Positions 36,101 to 44,354 of a stretch of 64,000 bases of DNA are shown here, one piece after another. This DNA is from Limimaricola variabilis (GTDB lineage: Bacteria > Pseudomonadota > Alphaproteobacteria > Rhodobacterales > Rhodobacteraceae). Numbering within the stretch: the first letter of the stretch is position 1; each line of letters starts with the position of its first letter. The stretch spans positions 17,400 through 81,399 of the forward strand of contig NZ_JACIBX010000014.1 in the NCBI RefSeq assembly GCF_014195545.1, read 5' to 3'. The notes beneath the pieces were generated by a model. That model made no database searches, had not been told where the DNA came from, and saw nothing but the letters and a program-made list of their open reading frames with translations. The translations under genes were made by a program, and so were the position numbers.

Positions 36101-38322
36101 TCGTCGAGCGTGCGCACCTTCAGCGAGGACGGATAGATCTGGACGCGGTTTTCCTCGCGGGACAGCAGCGTCGCTTCCTCGAGCCAGGACACCGCCGTCT
36201 TCACGCGGGTGTCGTCGGTCGCGCTGTCGCGTTCGAACTCCCGGTCCTTCTCCTCGCGAACGATCTCGCCGGAGGTGGCCACGACCTTGCCGCTCTTTCG
36301 GGTGCGGTCGTCTATCCGGCGGAGCGCCTTCAGAATGGCGCCGATCTCGTGGCGTGCCAGCCGCGAACGCGCGGACAGCTGAAACTGCCGCTCCACGTCG
36401 TCGCTGGCATAGAGCAGCACGCAGTTGGCGTCGGCCCGATCCCGGCCGGCCCGACCGGCCTCCTGAAGATAGTTCTCGAGCGAGCCGGGGATGTCGCAAT
36501 GCACGACGAGGCGAATGTCGGGCTTGTCGATCCCCATGCCGAAGGCATTCGTGGCCGCGATGACCCGCAGCTCGCCCACCCGGAAGCGTTCCTGTACGTC
36601 CTTCTTGTCGTCCGGGCTGAGGCCGGCATGGAAGTGCTCGGCCGCGATCCCCTGGGCCTTCAGAAAGTCCGCCACACGGGTCGTCGAGGATCTCGTGGCA
36701 CAGTAGACGACCGCTCCGGAGCGTCCCTCGGCGGGCAGCATCTCTGAGATCACCTCGAAGACGTCGGAAAGCTTGGTTTCCTTGCGGGTCGGGCGCACCT
36801 CGAAGGCGAGGTTGGTCCGGCTGGCCCCGCCATCCAGCAGTAGCAGATCGACGCCGACGCGGGTCTCGAAATGCTCGCGGATATCGCGCACGACCTCGGG
36901 CTTCGCGGTGGCCGTCAGGCACAGGACCGGGGCAGGGGGGCTGTCACCCGAATATTCCTTGATGAAGCGCGCGACGTAGCGATAGTCCGGGCGGAAATCA
37001 TGGCCCCATTTCGAAATGCAATGCGCCTCGTCCAGGACCCATAGGCCGATCTCGCGCTGCTGCAGGATCGATCGGATCGAGGTGCTCCGCAGCTGCTCGG
37101 GCGAAATGATGAGGATCGACGCCTCGCCCATGCGGACCTTCTCGAGCGCGTCCTGGCGTTCGGGCATCGACATCATGCCGTTGATCGTGACCGCCGAAGA
37201 GATCCCGGCCCGCTCCATACCCTGCACCTGGTCGGCCATCAGGGCCACCAGCGGCGAAATGACGACCGACAGCGCACCGGTCTTGTCGAATTTCGACAGG
37301 GCCGGGATCTGGTAGCAGACGGATTTGCCTGTGCCGGTCGGCAGGATGCCGAGCAGGCTTTGCCCGCCCATTGCCTCGCCGACGATCCGCTCCTGCAGCG
37401 AGCGCCCATCCTCGTCGACAGGCTGCGGCCTGTAGGCTTCGAAGCCGAACCAGCGCTGCAAGGCGCGGACCGGGTCGTTCTTCTCGGCGCACCAGTCGCA
37501 GCTCTTTTCCTTGCAAGACGTATCCCGCAGATGCCGCACGATCCGCGCGGCGTCCCGGAACTGCGCCCTGACCCAGGGCGGCATGACGGAGTCACCCCCT
37601 GCCACAGAGATCCACGACAACGCGTAGGCCATGGGCCATCCAAGCTCGGGCGTGGCGAGCCGGCCAAGAACCTGCTCGAGCCGCTTGGTGCAGACCTTGC
37701 CGTCGACAAGACGCCGGATGGCAGCGAATGCCTCGTCTTCGAGGGGCACCGCTGCCCCTCTTACCTCCCGGAAGACCGCATCGAACCCGGCCGCCATGTC
37801 TCGCCTTGTGCAGAGCCAGTGGTAGGCGGCAAGGGCATCGGGGGTCTCGGCGTTCAGCTCAGTAAGCGCCGCGAGTTGGTTGGTCAGCACCTTAAACACC
37901 AGTCTGGCATCGAGCTCAGGATCGTTCACGTGGCCGGCCTGCAGCTTTCCGTCCCGGTAGTGCTTGACCAGATGGTGGTAGGGGTTCCGAGGGAAGGCGA
38001 GGGGGTTCAGCCAGAGCGTGTCGATCGGCGCCTGCATCAGTCTGGAGAGACGGGGCCTCAGCGCGGTGAGATGGGGCAGGTCGTGCTGCAGGATGTTGTG
38101 CCCGATCGGGTGGGCGACGTCGTCGAGCGCGGCCTCGAGACGATCCAGCCCCGCTTGCAACTGTCCTGCCGCGCAGCGGATGGCCGGCTGGTCGTCATGG
38201 CGCACAGCCGCGACGGCGAAGACCTCCGCCGTCCTCGGATTGACCTCGAGATCGATCGACAGGCAGTGATCGAGCAGGGCAGAACGGCTCGGCAAACCCG
38301 ATGTCTGAGGCAGCTGGTTCAT
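33187..38322 (-). CDS. Exonuclease-RecQ-UvrD triple fusion helicase
   Basis: A 1711-residue protein. Residues ~1-160 resemble a DEDD/DnaQ-fold 3'-5' exonuclease: LSIDLEVNP (D-x-E) near 21 and GHNILQHDLPHL (H-N-x-x-x-H-D) near 95. RecQ helicase follows: GILPTGTGKS at ~327, DEAHCISKWGHDFRPDY at ~432, and QEAGRAGRDR at ~622. A ~350-residue middle section contains winged-helix-like pieces (ISTDELCGASGLSPGHLTRA). A UvrD/Rep helicase completes it: LAGPGSGKT at ~1120, VDEYQDIG at ~1240, ENYRSTRNI, and TGHRAKGLEFDHV at ~1519. Two 3'-5' helicase motors and a nuclease in one chain suggest DNA end processing or anti-plasmid/phage activity. Long intact frame, no breaks. Confidence 0.9.
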   Translation of the reverse strand: MNQLPQTSGLPSRSALLDHCLSIDLEVNPRTAEVFAVAAVRHDDQPAIRCAAGQLQAGLDRLEAALDDVAHPIGHNILQHDLPHLTALRPRLSRLMQAPIDTLWLNPLAFPRNPYHHLVKHYRDGKLQAGHVNDPELDARLVFKVLTNQLAALTELNAETPDALAAYHWLCTRRDMAAGFDAVFREVRGAAVPLEDEAFAAIRRLVDGKVCTKRLEQVLGRLATPELGWPMAYALSWISVAGGDSVMPPWVRAQFRDAARIVRHLRDTSCKEKSCDWCAEKNDPVRALQRWFGFEAYRPQPVDEDGRSLQERIVGEAMGGQSLLGILPTGTGKSVCYQIPALSKFDKTGALSVVISPLVALMADQVQGMERAGISSAVTINGMMSMPERQDALEKVRMGEASILIISPEQLRSTSIRSILQQREIGLWVLDEAHCISKWGHDFRPDYRYVARFIKEYSGDSPPAPVLCLTATAKPEVVRDIREHFETRVGVDLLLLDGGASRTNLAFEVRPTRKETKLSDVFEVISEMLPAEGRSGAVVYCATRSSTTRVADFLKAQGIAAEHFHAGLSPDDKKDVQERFRVGELRVIAATNAFGMGIDKPDIRLVVHCDIPGSLENYLQEAGRAGRDRADANCVLLYASDDVERQFQLSARSRLARHEIGAILKALRRIDDRTRKSGKVVATSGEIVREEKDREFERDSATDDTRVKTAVSWLEEATLLSREENRVQIYPSSLKVRTLDEAEARLRDAQITEARRQVLISLVRHLMSAAVDQGISTDELCGASGLSPGHLTRAMADLEALGIAQNDLAITVFVHVGVEGHSASRLATSSELEGALIARLREIAPDAASSEPLPLHLSESCQVLRDAGHGEARPDIIEKLLRGMARDGRDQDGGRGNIRLRKASRNTLGITLERSWSAVARTAELRWKAAAILLEWLTEKVAKGVRGKDIQVETTIGDLLAALTDDIELRSSGIKDMTKLMERALLWLHEQGVVTLGKGLTVFRPAMTVHLNPSGGRFTQAHFLPLEEYYAEQTVQTHVMAAYAERGLDAMEEAQRLSADYFVLEKDSFLRRWMPGRGQEIRRQTTSASWASIVDALANPVQQAIVTDTREQTNVLVLAGPGSGKTRVLVHRIAYLLRMKREDARGILVLSYNRHAATEIRARLRHLVGEDANGVTVSTCHALAMRLVGASFAGQESEGRDFDGIVMDAVRQLNGEGLSRVEAEAQRDALIQGYRWILVDEYQDIGAEEYALISAVAGRSLEDPDLRLSLFAVGDDDQNIYAFAGASIDYIRKFEEDYRARPEFLTENYRSTRNIIDAANAVILPADGRMKAGHDITVNRDRLMEPAGGAMAGHDPVAQGRVQLLDAPAGDAAQAMAALDELIRLSALDPDFRWDRCAIIAREWRRLEPVRSYAESRDIPVELANEHLPSIWRLREMQTLFSGLRSVRGELITIRDLIALLNRQIPNRWTDLLAEGIAALARELGTGAMPALDVIEWLAEWSRDTRGEQRGLLLLTGHRAKGLEFDHVVLLDGGWEHRSRGEDAEAPRRLFYVSMTRARKTLAATTAGAHRFLQDRDDIVLRRQVSVDLRDAAPAPRHYQLPSLEVVDLSYAGRLSPSHAAHEVIASAQVGDELRLVTEGDRWMLYDRNNRPLGRMARSWQPPEGTVFLKGMVGAVVRWRKSDNDELYQQWIKREEWETVLPELEFRAGPM

Positions 38323-39391
38323 TCGGGATCAGCGAATACAACTCCACGCCGACCCACAATCGGAACATTTTGAGATCCCGTGAACCTTGGATCTGGCAAT
38401 TGCGGAAAGGCGATGAGGGGAACGGTCGCCTGCTGCAGCGCGCATCGGCCGAAGGGGGGCCAAGAGAGCAGGGCCTTGGGGCCTGCACTACTGGTTAGCC
38501 AAGGAAGAAACGTCGCCGGACGTGGAAATGTCAGGCCAGGAGAAAACGGCCTGGCTCCGAGGGAGTGAAGCCAGGCCAGCACTCGTTAAAAACCAGAGAG
38601 AGCATCAACGATAGACCAAAATCGTTGACGTATGGTCAGGTTGGTCGAGCCAAGAGGGGATGGGAAGCGCTGTTCGCCTCACCGAGCGACGAAATCGCTC
38701 TATGCGTGTCCTGTGAGGGGAACCGATGATGGAACGAGCATCCTGTAAACGGGTGCCTTTGGCGTGGGCGGGAGCGGGATCCAGCCGGTGTCCTGGCCGG
38801 GTCAGCGGCGAGGAGAATGACCTTCTGTTTCGCACCCGGTTCACGACGCAGCGATCAATATGACGCGGGCAAGCGAGGATTTTGCCACAGCCGCCACGTC
38901 GGGTTTTCTCGTACGCGGTTCGGTGCTGCCGCCCTTGGAACCTGGAGCGTCACAGAGCCGGGGGGCCGGGGAGGAATACAGCCCCTCGGCTCCCAGGACG
39001 TGATCGACGTCGTACTGCAACAGGTGAGGACGGTTCTGACCTCTCAGGCCGGCATCCTAACAGCTATGAGGTGTCGTCTGCGCCGGCAAGGACTGACCAC
39101 GGCGCATTGCCGGGGCGTCCGTCGGCTCCACGTTGTTTATCGGCTGGGTGGGCTTACTCGCTCCTGCCGTGTCCAGCCGGGAGGACCGGAGCGTGGCAGC
39201 GCTTCGGTTCTCGCAAAGGAGGGGGCGGGTGTTTGCCACCCATCTTGCAGCAGCCCGCTCGGAGGAGCGCCTAAGCGCTGTGAGGCCGGGGACGTTCCAA
39301 GACATCGGCGCTGCCCGCGGGCTTTTCAGGGGGCCGGGGAGAGCGCTCTTGTCCGAGCGAGTAAGTAAGAGTGCGACGATGGCCATGCCAA
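38323..39391. other. Intergenic stretch
   Basis: About 1 kb without a supported gene. Contains an inverted repeat TCAACGAT-8-ATCGTTGA at 38605-38628. The first ~100 bases should carry the promoter of the fusion helicase. Confidence 0.45.
38605..38628. repeat. Perfect inverted repeat, possible operator
   Basis: TCAACGAT and ATCGTTGA separated by AGACCAAA. It lies ~280 bases upstream of the RecQ-UvrD gene start. Eight-base arms with an eight-base spacer suit a dimeric regulator. Confidence 0.45.
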
Positions 39392-40606
39392 TCAGGCAGC
39401 GGGTCGGGTCCGGCTCACTTCGGCCTCGGACGCGACCGCCGCGTGATGCTGCCTGATCCCCTCGACAAGACCGTCCAGCATGACGGCGGCCGCGGCGGGG
39501 TCCACGCCGAAGTCCGGCGCCATATCCAGCACCTGCGTTACGCGCGCGGCCCGGTCCGATACGCAAAGTCCCGTTGCCCCATGGACACCGTGAGGACTGC
39601 AATTCGGCAGTTTCAGACCCAACACGGGCACGAGTCCGGCGGCTTGGCCGGTCCAGAACAGGGCGTGATTAGGGGCGGGAGCGGGGTCTCGGCCTAGAAG
39701 ACTGTCGAAAGCCGCTCGGCGGAAAAGCTCGCGGCGGATCGCGTCCGGATCGCGCGACCGTTCGGCAGCGGCGTCGAGGGCATTGCCATGGCATACTTCG
39801 CAGCTCGGAGCCTTGATATGATCGAGGAGGGTCTGCCCGCTCACCATGGCCCGCCGGGCGCCGTTCTCCCCGCGATCGAAGCGCTCGACGAGCAACACCA
39901 GGCGGTCCCCGAGGCATCGCAGCTCAAAACGGGGAACGTCGATGTGGCACAGCTGTGCAAGCCGGAGCCCCATGTATTCCGCCCGAAGGGCATCATGCGG
40001 GTCACGGCTCTTGCCGAACTTCGCGATGCAAGACCGACCCCCGATGTTCACAAGCGCCTTGGGGGATGTCCCGCCAATTGCCACGGCATGGACGAGCGGT
40101 TCAGCCAGATCCCCCGGCAAGGGCAGCCCCTGTTCGATACGACGAGCAGCATCGGCAAGGGCTTCCAGTTCTGCCCCGGGCGCGATCCGTGTCTCGAAGC
40201 TGGTTGCCGACGCCTGAAAGGACAATGCGCCGATCCCGTCGGTGCCGGCAAGCAACCCGTAGGCGATGTCGCCGATTTCATCCGCGCCCGCATCAGCATC
40301 GTGCTGCCCGAGTTGCAAGGCACGCGTGACGCGCCGGCCCCAGGCGCCGGGCAGGGCATCACGCAATGACCCGGTGAGACTAGTGCCTGAAAGGGACCGC
40401 ATTCCCCGCGCCAAGGGCAGGTCAGGGCCGAGCGCGATGGCATTCGATCGCTCGAGGTAGTCCGACATATAGCCGAAATCATGCCGACCATCCGTGCCAC
40501 GGTGCAGCCGTCCAGCAGGTACGGGCTGGGTCTCGCTTGGCAGCCAGACCCAGATGAAAGCCGAGGAGGCTTTGGACAACGCGTGGATGCGCGTGGTGGT
40601 CACCAT
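39392..40606 (-). CDS. HipA-like protein with degraded kinase site
   Basis: A 404-residue HipA-family protein. N-lobe features are present: FGYMSDYLERSNAIALGPDLPL at the start, the GTSPKAL glycine-rich stretch at ~179-185, the AKF lysine at K196, E210 in LRAEYMGLRLAQ, and VERFDR at 240-245. In active HipA the catalytic loop reads D-D-H-x-x-N-H and is followed by x-S-P-x-(Y/F)-D. Here the same spot is GRDPAPAPNHA (305-315) and LVPVLGLKLPN (325-335), so the catalytic and metal-binding Asp residues are missing while the frame is intact. Probably a pseudokinase or inactive toxin. No HipB-type antitoxin is next to it. Confidence 0.8.
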   Translation of the reverse strand: MVTTTRIHALSKASSAFIWVWLPSETQPVPAGRLHRGTDGRHDFGYMSDYLERSNAIALGPDLPLARGMRSLSGTSLTGSLRDALPGAWGRRVTRALQLGQHDADAGADEIGDIAYGLLAGTDGIGALSFQASATSFETRIAPGAELEALADAARRIEQGLPLPGDLAEPLVHAVAIGGTSPKALVNIGGRSCIAKFGKSRDPHDALRAEYMGLRLAQLCHIDVPRFELRCLGDRLVLLVERFDRGENGARRAMVSGQTLLDHIKAPSCEVCHGNALDAAAERSRDPDAIRRELFRRAAFDSLLGRDPAPAPNHALFWTGQAAGLVPVLGLKLPNCSPHGVHGATGLCVSDRAARVTQVLDMAPDFGVDPAAAAVMLDGLVEGIRQHHAAVASEAEVSRTRPAA

Positions 40607-40722
40607 CGATCTTTCGCAAACAGGCGCAGGGTGGGCGCCTTCTCAGCAATACCCCGGTTCGGGCCGAACGGCGACACCCGCGGCTAAGGCGATATGGGGG
40701 AACCCGTTGCCGCCAATTGAAG

Positions 40723-40741
40723 GTTGGCATATTATGCCAAC
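40723..40741. promoter_or_regulatory. Palindromic operator of parDE
   Basis: GTTGGCATA-T-TATGCCAAC, a perfect 9-bp inverted repeat with a one-base centre, 24 bases before the parD start and containing a -10-like CATATTAT. ParD antitoxins repress their own operon by binding such palindromes. Confidence 0.75.
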
Positions 40742-40764
40742 ATGGCTGCCGAGGAGAGATGCGT

Positions 40765-41031
40765 ATGGCCACCCGGAATGTCGTGCTGACGCCTCAGCAG
40801 GACGAGTATGTTCAGACCCTCGTGGCCTCTGGCCGATATCAGAACGCCAGCGAGGCCCTTCGCGCGGGACTGCGGCTGCTGGAGGCCGAGGAGCGTCAAA
40901 GTGCTGCGCTGCAGGCTCAACTCAGCGCTGGCCTCGAAGAGGCCCTTTCTGGCAAACGCGCTCCCGGGTCGGGAGAGCAGGCTGTTCGCCGCGCTTTTGC
41001 GAAGGCCCGCCAGCGGCACGCTGAAGGATGA
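40765..41031 (+). CDS. parD: ParD-type antitoxin
   Basis: An 88-residue protein. The ribbon-helix-helix domain is clear: ATRNVVLTPQQDEYVQTLVA followed by SGRYQNASEALRAGLRLLE. The C-terminal tail wraps ParE (EEALSGKRAPGSGEQAVRRA). ATG 40765 is chosen over the ATG at 40759 because GAGGAG at 40751 is then 8 bases away. It overlaps parE by 4 bases and is preceded by the palindrome at 40723. Confidence 0.92.
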   Translation: MATRNVVLTPQQDEYVQTLVASGRYQNASEALRAGLRLLEAEERQSAALQAQLSAGLEEALSGKRAPGSGEQAVRRAFAKARQRHAEG

Positions 41032-41354
41032 AAGCCTGGCGGCTGACGCCGCGCGCTGAACAGAGCTTGGTCGACATAGCGCTTTGGACGCTGGAGACGT
41101 TCGGGCCGCGTCAGGCAGATATCTACGAGACCGAACTGCTCGACAGATGCGCCGCTCTGGCGGCCGGGCGGGCTGCCAGCCGCGATTGCTCGAACCTTCT
41201 CAATCGCGACGACGACATCGGCTTGCGCTATGCGCGGGCGGGGGAGCATTTCCTGGTGTTCATCAACATGACCGATGAACTTGTCATCATCGACATTCTG
41301 CATGGACGCTGTGATCTGCCGGCGCGTATCGCGGCGATCCAAGCGCGGCAGTGA
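41028..41354 (+). CDS. parE: ParE-type toxin
   Basis: A 108-residue RelE/ParE-superfamily toxin: WRLTPRAEQSLVDIALWTLETFG, a conserved opening, followed by GLRYARAGEHFLVFINMTDELVIIDILHGRCDLPARI, the central strands and the L-H-x-R-x-D-x-P-x-x-(I/L) ending. ParE toxins poison DNA gyrase; the antitoxin upstream neutralises it. Such pairs stabilise plasmids and islands. Confidence 0.92.
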   Translation: MKAWRLTPRAEQSLVDIALWTLETFGPRQADIYETELLDRCAALAAGRAASRDCSNLLNRDDDIGLRYARAGEHFLVFINMTDELVIIDILHGRCDLPARIAAIQARQ

Positions 41355-41747
41355 GCGGCGGTCGAGGCGTGTCTACACCAGGCTAAGCTAAGACACGGCG
41401 CATTTACTGCGCGGCTTATAGGTGGCCGCACTGCACAGAAGGCGGCCTATGCAAAATCGGATGACGGCGACTGGTCGACCAGCTCCTAGCTGCGATCTGA
41501 CCACCATCGCGAACGTCTGCTCCGAGGTCCTATCAGTCGATGCTGCGCGGTAAGCGAATGTCTGCTTTTGGAGCGGCCGATACTGTGGCCCCCGTCGTGC
41601 GTCCGCAGGACGGAAAACTACCGCGCCCATCCTGGCGAGCCGGTCCTTCCACGCTGCTTGGACAGCCACTAACACAGGTCGGATGATGGCCCACCGCGCC
41701 ATCGCCTTCGGCCCGACATGGCGTCAGGCGCAGGACACGGGGCCGAC
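41355..41747. other. Intergenic stretch
   Basis: About 390 bases, no gene or structured element supported. Confidence 0.4.
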
Positions 41748-42650
41748 ATGCTCCTGATCTCGATCTGGCCGATCTTCGCGCTGATCTGCCTCGGACATGC
41801 CCTTGTCCGCAGCGGATTTCCGGGGCCGGGCTTCTGGCCCATGGCGGATCGGCTGAACTACTTCCTGCTGTTCCCGGCGCTGCTCGTCTCCAGCCTCGCC
41901 GAAGCGCCCGTGGACGATCCCGGTCTCCTTCGGCTGGGCGGGGCCGCGATTGTAACGATCCTGATCGCTGCGGGCTTCGTGGCGCTGTTACCGCGTGTCC
42001 GCCCGCTGCCCGCCGCCCGCTTCGGCCCGGTCCTGCAAGGCGTGATCCGGTTCAACACTTATCTCGGCCTTTCCACCCTCGCGGTGCTGTCCGGCGCCCC
42101 GGCGATCGAGCGCGCGGCGATCTACCTCGCCATCGCGGTGCCGCTCGTGAACCTCCTGTCGATCCTCGCCTTGGGCGAAAAGGGCGGGTCGCTGTCGCTC
42201 GTGGCGCGCACGGTGCTGCGAAACCCGCTGATCCTCGCCTGCCTCGGCGGCTTCGGGCTGGCGCTGAGCGGGATCGGCCTGCCGCTCGGGACGGGCAACT
42301 TCGTGGCGCTGATGGGGCAGGCCAGCTTGCCGCTTGGGCTGCTCTGCGTCGGCGCGGCCCTGACGCCCACTTCGCTGCGCGGGGATTGGGCTGCCTTGGC
42401 GGGCATCGGCGCGGCGCGGCTGCTCGCCATGCCGGTCCTCGCCGGGGCGGTGGGCCATGCCTTCGGACTGTCCGAGGTCGAGATCATGGTGCTCGTCGTG
42501 TTCTCAGCGGTGCCCACAGCCCCGACCGCCTATGCGCTGACGCGCCAGATGAACGGGGACGCGACCCTGATGGCCGGCATCGTGACGACCCAGACGCTGG
42601 CGGTGATCGCGACCTTGCCGCTCGTGCTCCTGGTCATCGGGACGCGGTGA
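41748..42650 (+). CDS. AEC-family (auxin efflux carrier-like) transporter
   Basis: A 300-residue membrane protein with about ten hydrophobic helices. WPIFALICLGHALVRSGF at the N-terminus, and later FGLALSGIGLPLG, LMGQASLPLGLLCVGAALTP and VFSAVPTAPTAYALTRQMNGD are typical of the AEC family (the P-x-x-P-T-x-Y-A loop is highly conserved). ATG 41748 is used because it begins directly with the first helix. Family members move malonate, malate or other organic acids; the substrate is unknown. Single gene. Confidence 0.9.
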   Translation: MLLISIWPIFALICLGHALVRSGFPGPGFWPMADRLNYFLLFPALLVSSLAEAPVDDPGLLRLGGAAIVTILIAAGFVALLPRVRPLPAARFGPVLQGVIRFNTYLGLSTLAVLSGAPAIERAAIYLAIAVPLVNLLSILALGEKGGSLSLVARTVLRNPLILACLGGFGLALSGIGLPLGTGNFVALMGQASLPLGLLCVGAALTPTSLRGDWAALAGIGAARLLAMPVLAGAVGHAFGLSEVEIMVLVVFSAVPTAPTAYALTRQMNGDATLMAGIVTTQTLAVIATLPLVLLVIGTR

Positions 42651-43090
42651 GGGGTGCGCCCCATCCTCGCCGTCATAAGCCCCCTGCGGGCCGGTCACCA
42701 TCACGCCAACAAGCGCTTATAAGACAACCTTCACCACATTCTCCGATCAAAACTTGACGATCCACAGACCTTACCCAAAGAAGATCATCGACGCTGCAAA
42801 AACAACTTGAAGGCATCAAATGCCGTGGTTTCAGGGGGCACTGCGCCGATGCTGCTTGCGATGATCGAGGAGCGTCGGAACTACTCCAGTGATCGAAGCT
42901 GGCCCGGTGGATTGGGTGGATTGGGGCTTGCCGACATCTCTTCGGCATCTCATGGTCTCGCGGGCATCGTGCGGTGCGCTCTTCGTCTGCGAAATCGACC
43001 ACAACATGATGACCTCGTTCTTCGCCATCAGCGTCAAGACACAGCGCCTCGTGCTGCTCATCAAGCACGGGGCCTACTGCTGGGATTTCC
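42651..43090. other. Intergenic stretch
   Basis: About 440 bases; no supported gene. Frames on both strands do not resemble known proteins. Confidence 0.4.
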
Positions 43091-43516
43091 ATGCTGAAAA
43101 CTCTCACGCGCCTGTTCACGCATAAGCTAGTGCCGAGAACCCTGATCTGCCGCCGATCTTCAAGTTTGAAGAACTATGTTGTGGGCGAAGCTTCTTGCCA
43201 AAAGGCCTTATCCCGGCTGGCAGCTCCGAAAACCGAAGATGGCCACCATTCAGAATGCCAGGTCATTTTCGAGCACGAACCCACGAACCGGCTCGACCGC
43301 AAGGCAGTGAAGGCTACCGCATCGGGACAGCCCATCGGATACCTTCCGAGGCATTTGGCTGATGACTTCCATGCCGCAATGAGGGCAAACGGCACTGTGA
43401 GAGCGGTCGCGGATGGGAAGATATGCGGTGGCAGGCTGCACCTTGGAACTGGCGAGAAACAGAATTCCCGGGTCAAGGTTTTCATGAAATGGTCCCTGGA
43501 AGGGGAAGTCCGTTGA
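43091..43516 (+). CDS. HIRAN-domain-like protein
   Basis: A 141-residue protein with YVVGEASCQKALSRLA, then VIFEHEPTNRLDRKAVKATASGQPIGYLPRHLADDF. This follows the HIRAN domain pattern: V-x-G-x-x-x-(Y/F)-Q, E-P-x-N-x-x-D-x-x-A-(V/I)-x-V and (V/I)-G-Y-L-x-R/P. HIRAN domains recognise damaged or single-stranded DNA ends and occur alone or with helicases and nucleases. A zinc- or DNA-binding role is likely; the exact process is unknown. It immediately precedes small genes of unknown function. Confidence 0.75.
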   Translation: MLKTLTRLFTHKLVPRTLICRRSSSLKNYVVGEASCQKALSRLAAPKTEDGHHSECQVIFEHEPTNRLDRKAVKATASGQPIGYLPRHLADDFHAAMRANGTVRAVADGKICGGRLHLGTGEKQNSRVKVFMKWSLEGEVR

Positions 43517-43615
43517 GTGCCACCGCTACGTCGACTGATCGGCGGCAGATGCAAGCGAATATGCTTCCAAACTGCATCCGAAACGGCCTCGTGCAGACAG
43601 CGAGGCGCAGAGGAA

Positions 43616-43957
43616 ATGATTGAAACGGGCAGGGTCGCATTTATTGCCGGGGCTTCCATCGCCGTAGGAGGAATAATCGTCTATCTGGGCGGTCTCGGCA
43701 TGACATGTCCGTTCGCCTTGATGGCTATCGGGCCGCTCCTGGTGACAGGCTTCCATCTATCTTTGCAACCTCTGTTTCGAGGCCATCGGACGCAGCCCTA
43801 CAGGCCACCTGTTGTCTTCGCGGGTGCGATCGTCTTTCCTGTCCTGGGGGCCGCGATCTTGCATTGGCGCCTCTGCGACCCGCTGATTGCCATGACCCTG
43901 CTGACGTTAGGGCCTGCTATCGCCTTGGGACAAAGCTGGAGCCAAGATGAAGGATGA
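43616..43957 (+). CDS. Small integral membrane protein
   Basis: A 113-residue protein with four predicted membrane helices (VAFIAGASIAVGGIIVYLGG, FALMAIGPLLVTGF, VVFAGAIVFPVLGAAIL, LIAMTLLTLGPAIALG). ATG 43616 is preferred over the far upstream ATG at 43517 because AGAGGA lies nearby and the extra residues look random. It overlaps the next gene by 4 bases. No family recognised. Confidence 0.6.
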   Translation: MIETGRVAFIAGASIAVGGIIVYLGGLGMTCPFALMAIGPLLVTGFHLSLQPLFRGHRTQPYRPPVVFAGAIVFPVLGAAILHWRLCDPLIAMTLLTLGPAIALGQSWSQDEG

Positions 43958-44169
43958 CCGCTGACCGACCATTACCCGCCGATCAAACTGCGACCAGGGA
44001 AGCTGCGATTGAAGTAGCCGAATGTATCGCCGAAACCCTCGATCTGTCGCTGAGCGATCGCCTCTATGTCGCTCTGGCCTTGGAAGCGAGCGCAGGAAAA
44101 GCCAGTTCAAATCCTGAATATGCCCTCTTGGCATGCATGGTGGCTTCGCAGATGAGGGAAGAAAGCTGA
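43954..44169 (+). CDS. Small hypothetical protein
   Basis: A 71-residue acidic, helical protein (AAIEVAECIAETLDLSLSDRLYVALALEAS). Its ATG overlaps the stop of the membrane protein (ATGA), which supports translational coupling. No family recognised. Confidence 0.55.
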   Translation: MTADRPLPADQTATREAAIEVAECIAETLDLSLSDRLYVALALEASAGKASSNPEYALLACMVASQMREES

Positions 44170-44354
44170 CGACCGGACGGCTCTGGAGGCCATCGCGTGC
44201 TGCGCTTTCGATTGACGTCCTCGACCGCCCCCGCGCCGATCGGGTCTGGCCGATCACGGTGCTGAACTGTCCGTGGCGCTGCCTTCTGTTTTCGAGGGGC
44301 GGGAGCTGTGAAAGCGTCGAGGGCGACGATAGTTGAGGACTGACATGCCGCCCA

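Noticed and set aside
35450..36922. Minus-strand 490-codon frame inside the helicase gene
   Set aside because: Out-of-frame shadow of the RecQ-UvrD coding sequence.
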